Source: a virus. Taken from it: a DNA stretch of 37,732 nucleotides. This document shows positions 29,443-36,786 of this stretch, one piece after another. The notes under the pieces were generated by a model. It saw only the letters and a program-made list of their open reading frames with translations. It searched no databases and was not told the origin of the DNA. Positions within the stretch are counted from its first letter, which is position 1, and each line of letters begins with the position of its first letter. Made by a program: the position numbers and the translations under genes. The DNA lies in IMG/VR virus record IMGVR_UViG_3300021417_000007, positions 1 through 37,732 of that record, one strand, 5' to 3'.

Positions 29443-30099
29443 ATGGATATTGTTGAGACAAGACGTGAGAATTTGCGCCGCTGGGTTGCCGCGAATGGGA
29501 CGCCTGCGAAGGAACGAAGCTTCTTTTCACAGTTGCAGAAAGATGCATCCTTTGGTGAGCGAGTAGCTAGACGCCTGGAGAAACAGTACAAGATGGGCGA
29601 TGGTTACTTGGATAAACCTCTAAACACGCAGACAAGTAGCCAAAGCATTCCGTTCGACGAGAACGTCGTTCCTGCAACGATAGGCCTTCGCCCGATCCCA
29701 GTCATTTCATCAGTGCAGGCCGGCGCGTTGCGTGACATGGACAATCCTTACAGCCCAGGTGATGGGTATGCCTACGAGTACACGGATCAGGACTTATCGC
29801 CATGGGCTTTTGCTCTTGACGTTGAAGGGCTCTCGATGAGCCCGGAGTTTCGTCCTGGGGACAGGATTATTGTCGAACCTGAAATGTCACCAAACCCCGG
29901 AGATTTCGTCGTAGCACGAAACGGAAGTGAGCAAGCAACTTTTAAGAAATACCGGCCGCGCGGAATCGACTCTTCGGGGAATATGATTTTTGAACTTGTC
30001 CCGCTGAACGACGATTACCCGACTCTTCGTAGCGATACCGAGCACTTATCGGTAATAGGCGTGGTAACCGAGCATCGAAAGAAGCTGCGAAGATCTTAA
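29443..30099 (+). CDS. CI-type prophage repressor with S24 self-cleavage domain
   Basis: A 218-residue LexA/CI-fold repressor that maintains lysogeny. The N-terminal 55 residues (MDIVETRRENLRRWVAANGTPAKERSFFSQLQ, then FGERVARRLEKQYKMGDGYLD) are a helical DNA-binding domain. The S24 domain has the cleavage site Ala93-Gly94 in SVQAGALRD, nucleophile Ser131 in GLSMSPEFRPGDRIIVEP and general-base Lys168 or Lys169 in ATFKKY. All elements for RecA-stimulated autocleavage are present, so SOS induction is expected. No ribosome site precedes the ATG, suggesting a leaderless or very short-leader message. O3 overlaps the promoter region. Base composition is less GC-rich than the late genes. Confidence 0.92.
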   Translation: MDIVETRRENLRRWVAANGTPAKERSFFSQLQKDASFGERVARRLEKQYKMGDGYLDKPLNTQTSSQSIPFDENVVPATIGLRPIPVISSVQAGALRDMDNPYSPGDGYAYEYTDQDLSPWAFALDVEGLSMSPEFRPGDRIIVEPEMSPNPGDFVVARNGSEQATFKKYRPRGIDSSGNMIFELVPLNDDYPTLRSDTEHLSVIGVVTEHRKKLRRS

Positions 30100-30103
30100 T
30101 CGC

Positions 30104-30553
30104 GTGAGTTATTACGAATCTGCCAAAATCGATATTATCGAGGTTCCCCGTATAAAACTAAGGCTCCGCGCCGGATCTTCTAGTTACGATACCGTCCCCG
30201 ACTTGTCAAGCCTGGAGCCGCTGCGAGTGTTGACTCCTGAACTCGGGTCGCTGGGCTTATTTCCGCAGCGCCTCCTAGCTATGCGGGTGCGCGACCAGGG
30301 GATGGAGCCAATGCTTTTTGAGGATGACTGGATTGTAATTGATACAGGCGATACCGTCCCACGAAGCCGCGAGGTTTTTGCCATAAACTGGAACGGTGAG
30401 GCGTGCGTGCAGCAACTAGTTGAGCGAGGTGGCCAGTGGTATCTGAGTTCAGTGAATCCGGATTTCAAGCCTATAAACACTCGTAGTGGCCAGATAAGCA
30501 TTGTCGGTCGCGTGGTGTATCAGCCGGGTCGAAGGATTGGTGGACGACTGTAA
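30104..30553 (+). CDS. S24-fold protein lacking both catalytic residues and the DNA-binding domain
   Basis: A 149-residue protein starting at GTG, four bases after the cI stop. Residues 58-145 align well with the S24 peptidase domain: LLAMRVRDQGMEPMLFEDDWIVIDTGDTVPRSREVFAINWNGEACVQQLVERGGQWYLSSVNPDF. The usual S-M-E-P nucleophile motif reads G-M-E-P (Gly66), and the usual V-K-R-L reads V-Q-Q-L (Gln103), so both the Ser and the Lys are gone. The N-terminal 55 residues have no helix-turn-helix. It should fold and perhaps pair with CI or a host S24 protein but cannot cleave itself. Co-transcription with cI implies a role in lysogens. The function is unknown. Confidence 0.75.
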   Translation: MSYYESAKIDIIEVPRIKLRLRAGSSSYDTVPDLSSLEPLRVLTPELGSLGLFPQRLLAMRVRDQGMEPMLFEDDWIVIDTGDTVPRSREVFAINWNGEACVQQLVERGGQWYLSSVNPDFKPINTRSGQISIVGRVVYQPGRRIGGRL

Positions 30554-30590
30554 TTGATACGGACATAGAAAGATAACAAGCGGAGAATTA

Positions 30591-30950
30591 ATGGCCACAT
30601 TAGAAATTCATGCCGGGGATTTCCCCACCGGTAAATGCACTATAAATAGCGGCGTTATCATTCTTCCTTGGCAATCGGGAGATGGTCTAGTCGGCCGATC
30701 GGTAGTCCTCATTGGACAAATAGCCAGTGTCGCAATAGCGACTGAGGAAGAAGTTAAGCGTACTGGCGGGACCATAGGGTGGGGATTGGTTGGAGCAGCA
30801 GCACTTGGGCCAGTCGGCATGCTCGCGGGTCTGCTCCTAGGCGGCAAGGGGAAAGATGTGACATTCATTCTTCAATTAAAAGACGGGAAGAAAATGCTTG
30901 CCACTACTGACGCGAAAACTTTCACGAAAATTCAGGCGCTGGCTTTTTAG
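30591..30950 (+). CDS. Lysogeny-expressed small membrane protein with glycine-zipper hairpin
   Basis: A 119-residue protein in the cI transcript. Residues 1-55 (LEIHAGDFPTGKCTINSGVIILPWQ, VGRSVVLIGQIASVAIATEEEVKR) and 88-119 (KDVTFILQLKDGKKMLATTDAKTFTKIQALAF) are beta strands ending in a helix, reminiscent of a PH-like fold. Between them lies a Gly/Ala/Leu-rich segment, IGWGLVGAAALGPVGMLAGLLLGG, with GxxxG spacing, likely a membrane hairpin. Expression from the prophage with cI makes it a candidate lysogenic-conversion or superinfection-exclusion protein. That function is a guess from context. A GGAG ribosome site lies upstream and a strong terminator follows about 120 bp on. Confidence 0.7.
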   Translation: MATLEIHAGDFPTGKCTINSGVIILPWQSGDGLVGRSVVLIGQIASVAIATEEEVKRTGGTIGWGLVGAAALGPVGMLAGLLLGGKGKDVTFILQLKDGKKMLATTDAKTFTKIQALAF

Positions 30951-31067
30951 CACCGTAGGAGCGTTGTGGCGTTGTGGCGTGGACCCAACGTCCAGCACCG
31001 CAGGTACGAGCCGCATAGCCCAGGCCGCCGGCGAACAAAACGAATCAGGCCTTGGTTTACCTTTCAT

Positions 31068-31091
31068 GCCCCGTGAGTCGGGGCTTTTTTT
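31068..31091 (+). terminator. Intrinsic terminator of the lysogeny operon
   Basis: GCCCCG-TGAGT-CGGGGC followed by seven T residues on the plus strand. It ends the cI transcript about 117 bp after the membrane-protein gene and insulates it from the rightward early promoter at 31154. The rest of 30951-31140 holds no gene that I can support. Confidence 0.9.
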
Positions 31092-31141
31092 CGTCCGTCT
31101 CCTGCAACGGCTAGCACTTTTTTTAACAACCTCGCACTTAG

Positions 31142-31182
31142 TTTAGTAAGTACTTGACGTGTGGTTTAGTATTCGCTAAAGT
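31142..31182 (+). promoter_or_regulatory. Rightward early promoter (PL-like) with two repressor operators
   Basis: TTGACG at 31154-31159, a 17 bp spacer, TAAAGT at 31177-31182. Operator TTTAGTATTCGCTAAA fills 31165-31180. A weaker dyad TTTAG-N6-CTTGA at 31142-31157 overlaps the -35, 23 bp upstream, as at the cro promoter. CI should silence it in a lysogen. Confidence 0.82.
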
Positions 31183-31232
31183 CCTCCTGACGAACCGAGC
31201 TCGGCATCCGCTGAGCATCCTCTGGAGAGCAC

Positions 31233-31385
31233 ATGCGAACCTTCCACGTTACCGTCCGCACCGCCGGACACCCCACCGAGTACATCGACGACCAGTCGCA
31301 GTCCGCAGCTGAGGCCGGCGAGCTGGCTGCTGCCCGCTTCGCCGATGTCCCTTGCGGCATCACTGTGATCGCGGGAGGTCGCTGA
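31233..31385 (+). CDS. Small unknown early protein, first gene after the rightward promoter
   Basis: A 50-residue protein: MRTFHVTVRTAGHPTEYIDDQSQSAAEAGELAAARFADVPCGITVIAGGR. A GGAG ribosome site lies five bases before the ATG, and the stop overlaps the next start as TGATG. The pattern of an N-terminal strand, a central helix (SQSAAEAGELAAARF) and a C-terminal strand suits a small alpha/beta fold, which I know from other prophages as an uncharacterised early protein. No function is assigned. Confidence 0.65.
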   Translation: MRTFHVTVRTAGHPTEYIDDQSQSAAEAGELAAARFADVPCGITVIAGGR

Positions 31386-31804
31386 TGGTCGCGCAGACCC
31401 GGCCGCTCAATCCGGTTGCGATGCCATCGCCGGGACGCAGGCACTTCGCGCTCCGCCCCACACCGAAAGGTACGCTCGCATCCCTGCGGAAGGCAATCCT
31501 CGACTGCGCCCACCAAGCGACGACCGTCGAGCCTACCGACACCGACGCCAGGCTGCACAGCTTCATCGCGAAGCTCTCCGGAACGATGGAAGGCCTGGGC
31601 GAGCGCGAGCTGGACGCGGCGCTCTGGAACCTGATGACGACCCACCGCCAGCCAACCGCCGACGAGCAGCTCGGCATCGACTGGTGGAACAACCTCACCG
31701 AGGAGCGCCGCGCCCACTGGCTGCGCGTCGCCAACTCGGCCGCCCCCTTCGCCGCTTGGCAGGCCTTCTGCGCGGCCGAGAGCGACCTGGCGGTGGACGG
31801 CTGA
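31385..31804 (+). CDS. Unknown early protein, helical
   Basis: A 139-residue protein coupled to the preceding stop by TGATG. The N-terminus is basic (MVAQTRPLNPVAMPSPGRRHFALRPTPKGTLASLRKAILDCAHQAT), with helices following (TDTDARLHSFIAKLSGTMEGLGERELDAALWNLMTTHR). The C-terminus is Trp-rich (GIDWWNNLTEERRAHWLRVANSAAPFAAWQAFC). I know similar C-termini from small phage early proteins without function. The ATG at 31385 is preferred over an upstream start at 31352 because of the TGATG junction. Confidence 0.65.
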   Translation: MVAQTRPLNPVAMPSPGRRHFALRPTPKGTLASLRKAILDCAHQATTVEPTDTDARLHSFIAKLSGTMEGLGERELDAALWNLMTTHRQPTADEQLGIDWWNNLTEERRAHWLRVANSAAPFAAWQAFCAAESDLAVDG

Positions 31805-31805
31805 C

Positions 31806-31994
31806 ATGCACCGCATCTCGCCCGACGCCGCCGCTCTGGAAGTCGCACATCACCTGCTGCGCACCCCGCAGCCCCTGGACGAGATGCTCAAGAACCCCAG
31901 CCTCAAGATCATCCTCGAGGCAGTCGCCCGCCGGCACATGCAGCGCCGGGACCGGGTGGATTTCAAAAAGCTGCAAGCACACGACAACGATTAG
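31806..31994 (+). CDS. Small unknown early protein
   Basis: A 62-residue helical, charged protein: MHRISPDAAALEVAHHLLRTPQPLDEMLKNPSLKIILEAVARRHMQRRDRVDFKKLQAHDND. It starts two bases after the previous stop. The pattern of two helices joined by a short PQPLDEML linker is all that can be said. It sits in the tightly packed rightward early operon and has GC-rich, host-like codon use, which supports a real gene. Confidence 0.6.
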   Translation: MHRISPDAAALEVAHHLLRTPQPLDEMLKNPSLKIILEAVARRHMQRRDRVDFKKLQAHDND

Positions 31995-32012
31995 AAAGGA
32001 TCACCCCACCCC

Positions 32013-32363
32013 ATGGCCAAGAAAGCATTCGCCGTCTTCCTGCAGGAGCTGTGCGACGGCCGCACCCACGCCGAGTTGAGCGACCAACTGGCCACCCTCC
32101 TCGAGAAGGTCAAGGAAACCGGCAAGGGCGGCGAGCTCACCCTGAAGCTGAAGGTGAAGCCTGCCGGCCGCGGCGCCGACGTCGACAAGATCGTGATCGG
32201 CGACAGCGTCACCCTCAAGCTGCCCAACCCTGAGCGCGGCGAGGACTTCTTCTGGCTGACCGAAGACCACGACCTGTCGCGCAACCACCCGCGCCAGGGA
32301 AACCTCGAGCTGCGCGAAGCCAACCCATCCCAACCCATCACCTTTAAGGATGCATCGAAGTGA
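32013..32363 (+). CDS. Unknown phage protein preceding DUF2303
   Basis: A 116-residue protein: MAKKAFAVFLQELCDGRTHAELSDQLATLLEKVKETGKGGELTLKLKVKPAGRGADVDKIVIGDSVTLKLPNPERGEDFFWLTEDHDLSRNHPRQGNLEL. The N-terminal helix is followed by beta strands with the alternating pattern LTLKLKVKP and KIVIGDSVTLKLP. This gene commonly stands directly before a DUF2303 gene in proteobacterial prophages, and here the stop overlaps the DUF2303 start as GTGA. The two products may act together, but no activity is known. Confidence 0.7.
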   Translation: MAKKAFAVFLQELCDGRTHAELSDQLATLLEKVKETGKGGELTLKLKVKPAGRGADVDKIVIGDSVTLKLPNPERGEDFFWLTEDHDLSRNHPRQGNLELREANPSQPITFKDASK

Positions 32364-33184
32364 ACGACAACAATAACGGCCTGGCCAAGGCCATCCAAGA
32401 GATCGGCGCCATGTCGGTGGCCGCCACCGACATCAAAGAGATCGACGGCACCACGCACCTGGTTGTGCCCGAAGACTACAGGCACATCGACCTGACCGCT
32501 GCGATCGAAAAGGCCGGCGCCGCACCACGCCGCAAGACCGGCACCGTTCACCTGAGCGAGATCGGCAGCTTCAACGTGTTCTGCGCCGACCAGGGCGAGA
32601 CCGGCAACGTCTACATCTATGCCGATCCGGAAGCCCGTACGCTGACTGCGGTGCTGAACGATCACGTGCACGATGACGAGACGGCCGGCTGGCGTGACTA
32701 CCGCGCCGTCTTCAAGGCCGAGCTGAGCCGCGAGTTCGAGACCTGGCTGCGCCATAACAAGAAGCTGATGGAGCAGGAAGAGTTCGCCATCTTCCTCGAA
32801 GACAACATCGCCGACGTCGTCGAGCCGTCCGGCGAAACCCTGCTGCAGGTCGCGCTTACTCTGCAGGCCAAGACCGAGGTCAACTTCAGCAGCCACCGCC
32901 GCCTCGACAACGGCCAGGTGCAGTTCGCTTACAGCGAGACCATCGACGCGCGCGCCACCGGCGGCTCGATCGAGATCCCGCGCGAGTTCGCGATCGGCGC
33001 CCGCCTCTTCAAGAACGGCGAAGGCTACAAGGTGCGGGCGCGCCTGAAGTACCGCCTGGGCGCCGGCAAGGTCAAGTTCTGGTACGAGCTGGACCGCGCC
33101 GAGAACGTCATCGAGGACGCCTTCCAGGCATACGTCAACCAGGCGCGCGAGAACGGCTTCACCGTCCTCTTCGGCAAGCCGTAA
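32360..33184 (+). CDS. DUF2303 (YfdQ-like) protein
   Basis: A 274-residue protein with the DUF2303 pattern: HLVVPEDYRHIDLTAAIEKAGAAPRRKTGTVHLSEIGSFNVFCADQG, NVYIYADPEARTLTAVLNDHVHDDETAGWRDYRAVFKAELSREFETWLRHNKKLMEQEEFAIFLEDNIADVVEPSGETLLQVALTLQAKTEVNFSSHRRLDNGQVQFAYSETIDA, and a beta-rich C-terminus ending VLFGKP. The family is widespread in prophages, including E. coli YfdQ, and its function is unknown. Expression with early genes and pairing with the upstream 116-residue protein suggest a role in takeover or DNA metabolism, which is inference. Start is GTG at 32360, with AAGGA nine bases upstream. Confidence 0.82.
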   Translation: MNDNNNGLAKAIQEIGAMSVAATDIKEIDGTTHLVVPEDYRHIDLTAAIEKAGAAPRRKTGTVHLSEIGSFNVFCADQGETGNVYIYADPEARTLTAVLNDHVHDDETAGWRDYRAVFKAELSREFETWLRHNKKLMEQEEFAIFLEDNIADVVEPSGETLLQVALTLQAKTEVNFSSHRRLDNGQVQFAYSETIDARATGGSIEIPREFAIGARLFKNGEGYKVRARLKYRLGAGKVKFWYELDRAENVIEDAFQAYVNQARENGFTVLFGKP

Positions 33185-33198
33185 CGAAAGATCCTGCC

Positions 33199-33582
33199 AT
33201 GCACAAACGAGCATTCCAAAAGGGCGCGCGCATCCCGATGACCGCCGAGACCTACAGCCGCCTGGCGCTCCAGTTGCGCATGGCAGGCGAAGCACTGATC
33301 ACCCACCCTACCCCCGACACCTACAACCAGCTGACGAAGATGCTGGCCACTCTGGTGCGCGCGAAGATGGACAGCCCAGCGATCGACGATGCGAACAAGG
33401 CCTTGTCGGACATCTGCGATCGGTTCGAAGAGGAAGGGCGCATCCACGTCACCGACGACGAAGCCGTCCGCATTCGCCAGGCGGTCGCACGCCTGGACAG
33501 CCAGCTGCCGAACGTGGCAGTCAACCACTTCCGCCAGGCCGTAGCCGAGGTCGAAGTCTTTTGCGCCAGCGTCGGCGCGTAG
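33199..33582 (+). CDS. Unknown helical early protein
   Basis: A 127-residue protein: MHKRAFQKGARIPMTAETYSRLALQLRMAGEALITHPTPDTYNQLTKMLATLVRAKM, then DANKALSDICDRFEEEGRIHVTDDEAVRIRQAVARLDSQLPNVAVNHFRQAVAEVEVFCASVGA. It is entirely helical by pattern, with regular heptads in the second half. Proteins like it occur in Burkholderiales prophages near DUF2303 without assigned function. It follows DUF2303 after 14 bases and belongs to the same early transcript. Confidence 0.65.
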   Translation: MHKRAFQKGARIPMTAETYSRLALQLRMAGEALITHPTPDTYNQLTKMLATLVRAKMDSPAIDDANKALSDICDRFEEEGRIHVTDDEAVRIRQAVARLDSQLPNVAVNHFRQAVAEVEVFCASVGA

Positions 33583-33593
33583 GAGCCCACCAC

Positions 33594-34100
33594 ATGGATA
33601 TGCAAACCTGCGGCATCACGACCATCGCGATCGATTGGCACCCGGTGGCCAGCGGCTTCCCGGACGACGACACGACCGTCTTGGTCGCACTGGACGACAA
33701 AGAGGTGTACACGGCCTACCGCGACGCCGGCAACTGGCGCGCGATCGACTCCTCGCCGCTCCCTGAGGAGTGCGTCACGCACTGGGCGCACATGCCGCCG
33801 GCACCAGGCGAGGAGTATTCAGCACCTGCGCGAACCGCAGCACCGGTGCTCCTGCCGCTGAACGAGCAGACCACCATAATCCTCGGCCGCGCCGACTTTG
33901 CCTGCGCCCGTACGGCGCAGCGCCTGCGCGAGCTCGGCCACAAGATCGGTCGCAACAACCAGGAAGAGCAGGCGGCTGTCATCCACCTGCATGTGAACAT
34001 GTACCAGGTGCACGGCGCCGCGTGGTTCCAGCATGCGAATGCTTATCTGGACCAGGGGCGGCCGGCGGCAGAATTCGCACAGGCAAAGGCGACGGCGTAA
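33594..34100 (+). CDS. DUF551-containing protein
   Basis: A 168-residue protein. Residues 12-68 match DUF551: IAIDWHPVASGFPDDDTTVLVALDDKEVYTAYRDAGNWRAIDSSPLPEECVTHWAHMPPAP, with the WHPV start and VTHWAHMPPAP end typical of that domain. The C-terminal half (LPLNEQTTIILGRADFACARTAQRLRELGHKIGRNNQEEQAAVIHLHVNMYQVHGAAWFQHANAYL) is a second domain that I know only as a frequent partner in phage early genes. An AGGAG ribosome site precedes the ATG at 33594, which decides against the start 33 bases upstream. The role is unknown. Confidence 0.72.
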   Translation: MDMQTCGITTIAIDWHPVASGFPDDDTTVLVALDDKEVYTAYRDAGNWRAIDSSPLPEECVTHWAHMPPAPGEEYSAPARTAAPVLLPLNEQTTIILGRADFACARTAQRLRELGHKIGRNNQEEQAAVIHLHVNMYQVHGAAWFQHANAYLDQGRPAAEFAQAKATA

Positions 34101-35983
34101 TGAAGCGCGACGCCTTCACCTTCGACCTCGGTTTCGGTCCCGAACGCATTGCCGACAACTTCGCCGGCGGCGGCGGCGCCAGCGAGGCAATCCGCCAGGC
34201 ATTCGGCCGCGATCCGGACATCGCCATCAACCACGATGGCGAGGCCTTGGCCATGCACGCGGCGAACCACCCAACCACGCGCCACCTCACCGAAGACGTC
34301 TTCCTGGTGGATCCGCTGCGCGAGCTCGGCGATGGCCCACTCGGCGCGGTCTGGTTTTCCCCGACGTGCACGCACTTCTCGAAGGCCAAAGGCTTCAACA
34401 TCCTCGACCAGAAGACACGCGGCCTGGCGTGGGTCACGTATAAATGGGGCGTGCTGTTGGCGCCGCGCCTGATGTTCCTTGAGAACGTCGAAGAATTCCA
34501 GGGCTGGGGACCGCTGGACGATCACGGCCGACCGGTCAAGGCCCTGAAGGGCCGCACGTTCGAGGCGTTCGTGCTGGGCCTGACCACGGGCCTGCCGAGG
34601 GACCACCCCGACCTGCCGGAGATCGTCAAGACGCTGGGTCCGGACTTCCCGATCGAACGCATCATCGCCGGCCTGGGCTACAAGGTCGAATGGCGCGTGC
34701 TGCGCGCGTGCGACTTCGGCGCCGGCACGATCCGCAAGCGCCTGTTCATGGTCATGCGTCGCGACGGCATCGCCATCCGCTGGCCGGCGCCTACGCATGG
34801 CGATCCGAACTCGCTCGCCGTGAAGTCGGGCAAGCTGCTGCCGTTCGTCACCGCGGCGGACTGCATCGACTGGTCGATCCCATGCCGCTCCATCTTCGGC
34901 CGCAAGAAGCCGCTGGCGGAAGCAACGCTGCGGCGTGTCGGGCGCGGGTTCGAGCGCTACGTAAAGGATGCGGCACGCCCCTTCATCGTGCCGCTGACGC
35001 ACCAGGGCACCGACCGTGTCAATTCAATCGACGACCCGCTGCCTACGGTCACCTGCGCGAACCGCGGTGAACTGGCGCTTGTGTCGGCGTCTTTGGTCCA
35101 GATGGGCTATGGCGAAGCCCCAGGGCAGGCGCCGCGCGCGCTGGACATCAGAGAGCCGCTGGGCACGATCGTCGCTGGCGGCGGCAAACACGCGATGGTC
35201 GCCGCCTCGCTGGTCCAGTACTACAAGAGCGGCAGCCAGAACGTGTCGGCGGACCGACCGATGCCCACCATCGTGACGAAGGACCGCGTTGGCGTCACCT
35301 GCGCCTATCTGGCGAAGCATTACAAGGGCGTGATCGGCGCCAGTGTCGAGCAGCCTACGCCGACCGTGACGACATCGGACCACACCTCGCTCATCACCGC
35401 GCACCTGGTCGGCATCGACAACCAGAGCAATGGCGCGCGCGACACGTGGGACGTCGCCCAGCCGCTGAACACGATCGTGACCGAAAACCGCCATGCGGTC
35501 GTGACCAGCAACCTGGTGAAGCTGCGCGGCACCAGCACCGCAGCTGCCGTCGACGCGCCGCTGGGAGCAATCACGGCCGGCGGCCAGCATCACGCCGAGA
35601 TGCGCACCACGCTCGCGTATCCGGGTCAGACCTCGGAGCGCCGGGAGCAGGTGCGCGTCTTCCTGCGCGCGTACTGTCCAAGCCTAAAGGAAGCCGAGTT
35701 TCCTGAACTTGTGACGATCGACGGCGTGGTCTATGAGGTGCTCGACATCGGCCTGCGCATGCTGGTTCCGCGCGAGCTGGCCAACGCCCAAGGCTTCCCG
35801 CGCAGCTACATCCTGGACCCATTCTTCACGAAGATCTGCAAACGCGGCCGCACCGTTACCCGACGCCTGTCGGGCAGCGCCCAGGTCCGGATGATCGGCA
35901 ACAGCGTGGCGCCACCGCCGGCCGTCGCTGTGATCCGGGCAAACATTGCATACGAAGCCGAGCTTACGCGCTTGGCGGCCTGA
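34100..35983 (+). CDS. DNA cytosine-C5 methyltransferase with repeat-containing variable region
   Basis: A 627-residue C5-MTase with no restriction partner in view. Motif I is NFAGGGGASEA, motif IV WFSPTCTHFSKAKG with the catalytic Cys90, motif VI FLENVEEF with Glu128, motif VIII TIRKRLFMV, motif IX RELANAQGFP and motif X GNSVAPPPAVAVI. All needed residues are present, although the usual Pro before the Cys is Thr, as in some phage enzymes. Residues about 308-508, where the target-recognition region should lie, hold six imperfect repeats of 27-40 residues with the core PLPTIVT and HAxVxAxLV. It probably protects phage DNA from host restriction. ATG at 34100 overlaps the previous stop by one base; the longer frame from 33770 is antisense-like. 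Confidence 0.9.
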   Translation: MKRDAFTFDLGFGPERIADNFAGGGGASEAIRQAFGRDPDIAINHDGEALAMHAANHPTTRHLTEDVFLVDPLRELGDGPLGAVWFSPTCTHFSKAKGFNILDQKTRGLAWVTYKWGVLLAPRLMFLENVEEFQGWGPLDDHGRPVKALKGRTFEAFVLGLTTGLPRDHPDLPEIVKTLGPDFPIERIIAGLGYKVEWRVLRACDFGAGTIRKRLFMVMRRDGIAIRWPAPTHGDPNSLAVKSGKLLPFVTAADCIDWSIPCRSIFGRKKPLAEATLRRVGRGFERYVKDAARPFIVPLTHQGTDRVNSIDDPLPTVTCANRGELALVSASLVQMGYGEAPGQAPRALDIREPLGTIVAGGGKHAMVAASLVQYYKSGSQNVSADRPMPTIVTKDRVGVTCAYLAKHYKGVIGASVEQPTPTVTTSDHTSLITAHLVGIDNQSNGARDTWDVAQPLNTIVTENRHAVVTSNLVKLRGTSTAAAVDAPLGAITAGGQHHAEMRTTLAYPGQTSERREQVRVFLRAYCPSLKEAEFPELVTIDGVVYEVLDIGLRMLVPRELANAQGFPRSYILDPFFTKICKRGRTVTRRLSGSAQVRMIGNSVAPPPAVAVIRANIAYEAELTRLAA

Positions 35984-36003
35984 TACAAGAAGGAATTGAA
36001 TCT

Positions 36004-36495
36004 ATGACCATTTATAAAAACGGCCCTGGCAACGTGCCGCGCCTGCCTCGCGCCGTAGTCGACACACTGATCAACTCGGCTGGCGTCAGCCGCTTGGCGT
36101 ACGACGACAAGGACCAAAACGCACAGGTGCATAACCTTGTACACGACACCTGCGAGGAGTTACTCGCGCGCCTGCCCACCTCTCAACCTGCCGTGGCGGC
36201 GGGCGACGTGAAGACGTATCGCATCCCGTTCAGCCGCATCCGCGCCACTTGGCTGCGCCGTGCGCTGATGCTCATGGCCTACCCTGGCATGGTGGCGTGC
36301 AACTGGCTGCTCATCCTGTGGGCGGCAACTAAAACGCTGTTGACGCTGCCGCTGGTCGTGCTGCTGAAGGTGTTGGCGGCGCCATTCCAAATGCTCGGGG
36401 AAGGCTTCACCGAAGCGTGGCGTGGACGCGGGCCTGGAAGTAACAGCGCAGCCGTCAATGGCTCAGGCGATCCGGAAGCCGGAGCAGCATCGTGA
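36004..36495 (+). CDS. Unknown membrane protein
   Basis: A 163-residue protein. Residues 1-80 are soluble and mixed (RLPRAVVDTLINSAGVSRLAYDDKDQNAQVHNLVHDTCEELLARL). Two adjacent hydrophobic stretches follow at about 86-108 (ALMLMAYPGMVACNWLLILWAAT) and 110-128 (LLTLPLVVLLKVLAAPF), likely a membrane hairpin, and the C-terminus is Gly/Ser/Ala-rich. An AAGGAATTG ribosome site precedes the ATG. In the early operon such proteins may modify the host envelope or act in exclusion, but nothing specific can be seen. Confidence 0.65.
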   Translation: MTIYKNGPGNVPRLPRAVVDTLINSAGVSRLAYDDKDQNAQVHNLVHDTCEELLARLPTSQPAVAAGDVKTYRIPFSRIRATWLRRALMLMAYPGMVACNWLLILWAATKTLLTLPLVVLLKVLAAPFQMLGEGFTEAWRGRGPGSNSAAVNGSGDPEAGAAS

Positions 36496-36758
36496 CGCGC
36501 CGGATCAGTAGCTGGGACCAGCGGCGCCTGGCCGCCGCCTGCCTCAACCCGGGCGCCACGATGGGAAGGCACGCCGCGATCCAGCGGGAAAGCCCAGTCG
36601 GCATGTACTCGCCGATGCGCAACTGCCAAGGCCCTTGCCGCAAGCGCCGCTCACATATGCAATTCACTGGCGCGAACACGATGTGCAACCAATGCATTCG
36701 ACGCGCGCCAGCGAGAAAGGCCTCGACCGCCCCGCAATCCACTGTAGAAAATCCGTGA
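36492..36758 (+). CDS. Small Cys4 (zinc-knuckle-like) basic protein
   Basis: An 88-residue basic protein beginning at GTG and overlapping the upstream stop as GTGA. It contains two Cys pairs, CQGPC at 45-49 and CNQC at 65-68, spaced by 15 residues with many Arg/Lys between (RKRRSHMQFTGANTM). That arrangement suggests a single zinc site in a nucleic-acid-binding protein or an adaptor. The N-terminal half (MTRRISSWDQRRLAAACLNPGATMGRHAAIQRESPVGMYSPM) is not recognisable. I cannot assign a family. Confidence 0.55.
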   Translation: MTRRISSWDQRRLAAACLNPGATMGRHAAIQRESPVGMYSPMRNCQGPCRKRRSHMQFTGANTMCNQCIRRAPARKASTAPQSTVENP

Positions 36759-36786
36759 GTTCTCACAAAAATTCCTAGAGGCAGTC

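Noticed and set aside
31991-33295. 434-codon minus-strand ORF opposite DUF2303
   Set aside because: It is antisense to two well-supported genes with good ribosome sites and overlaps.
33770-34099. N-terminal extension of the methyltransferase frame
   Set aside because: The extra 110 codons overlap the DUF551 gene out of frame and have shadow-like composition; the TAATG junction at 34100 is the natural start.
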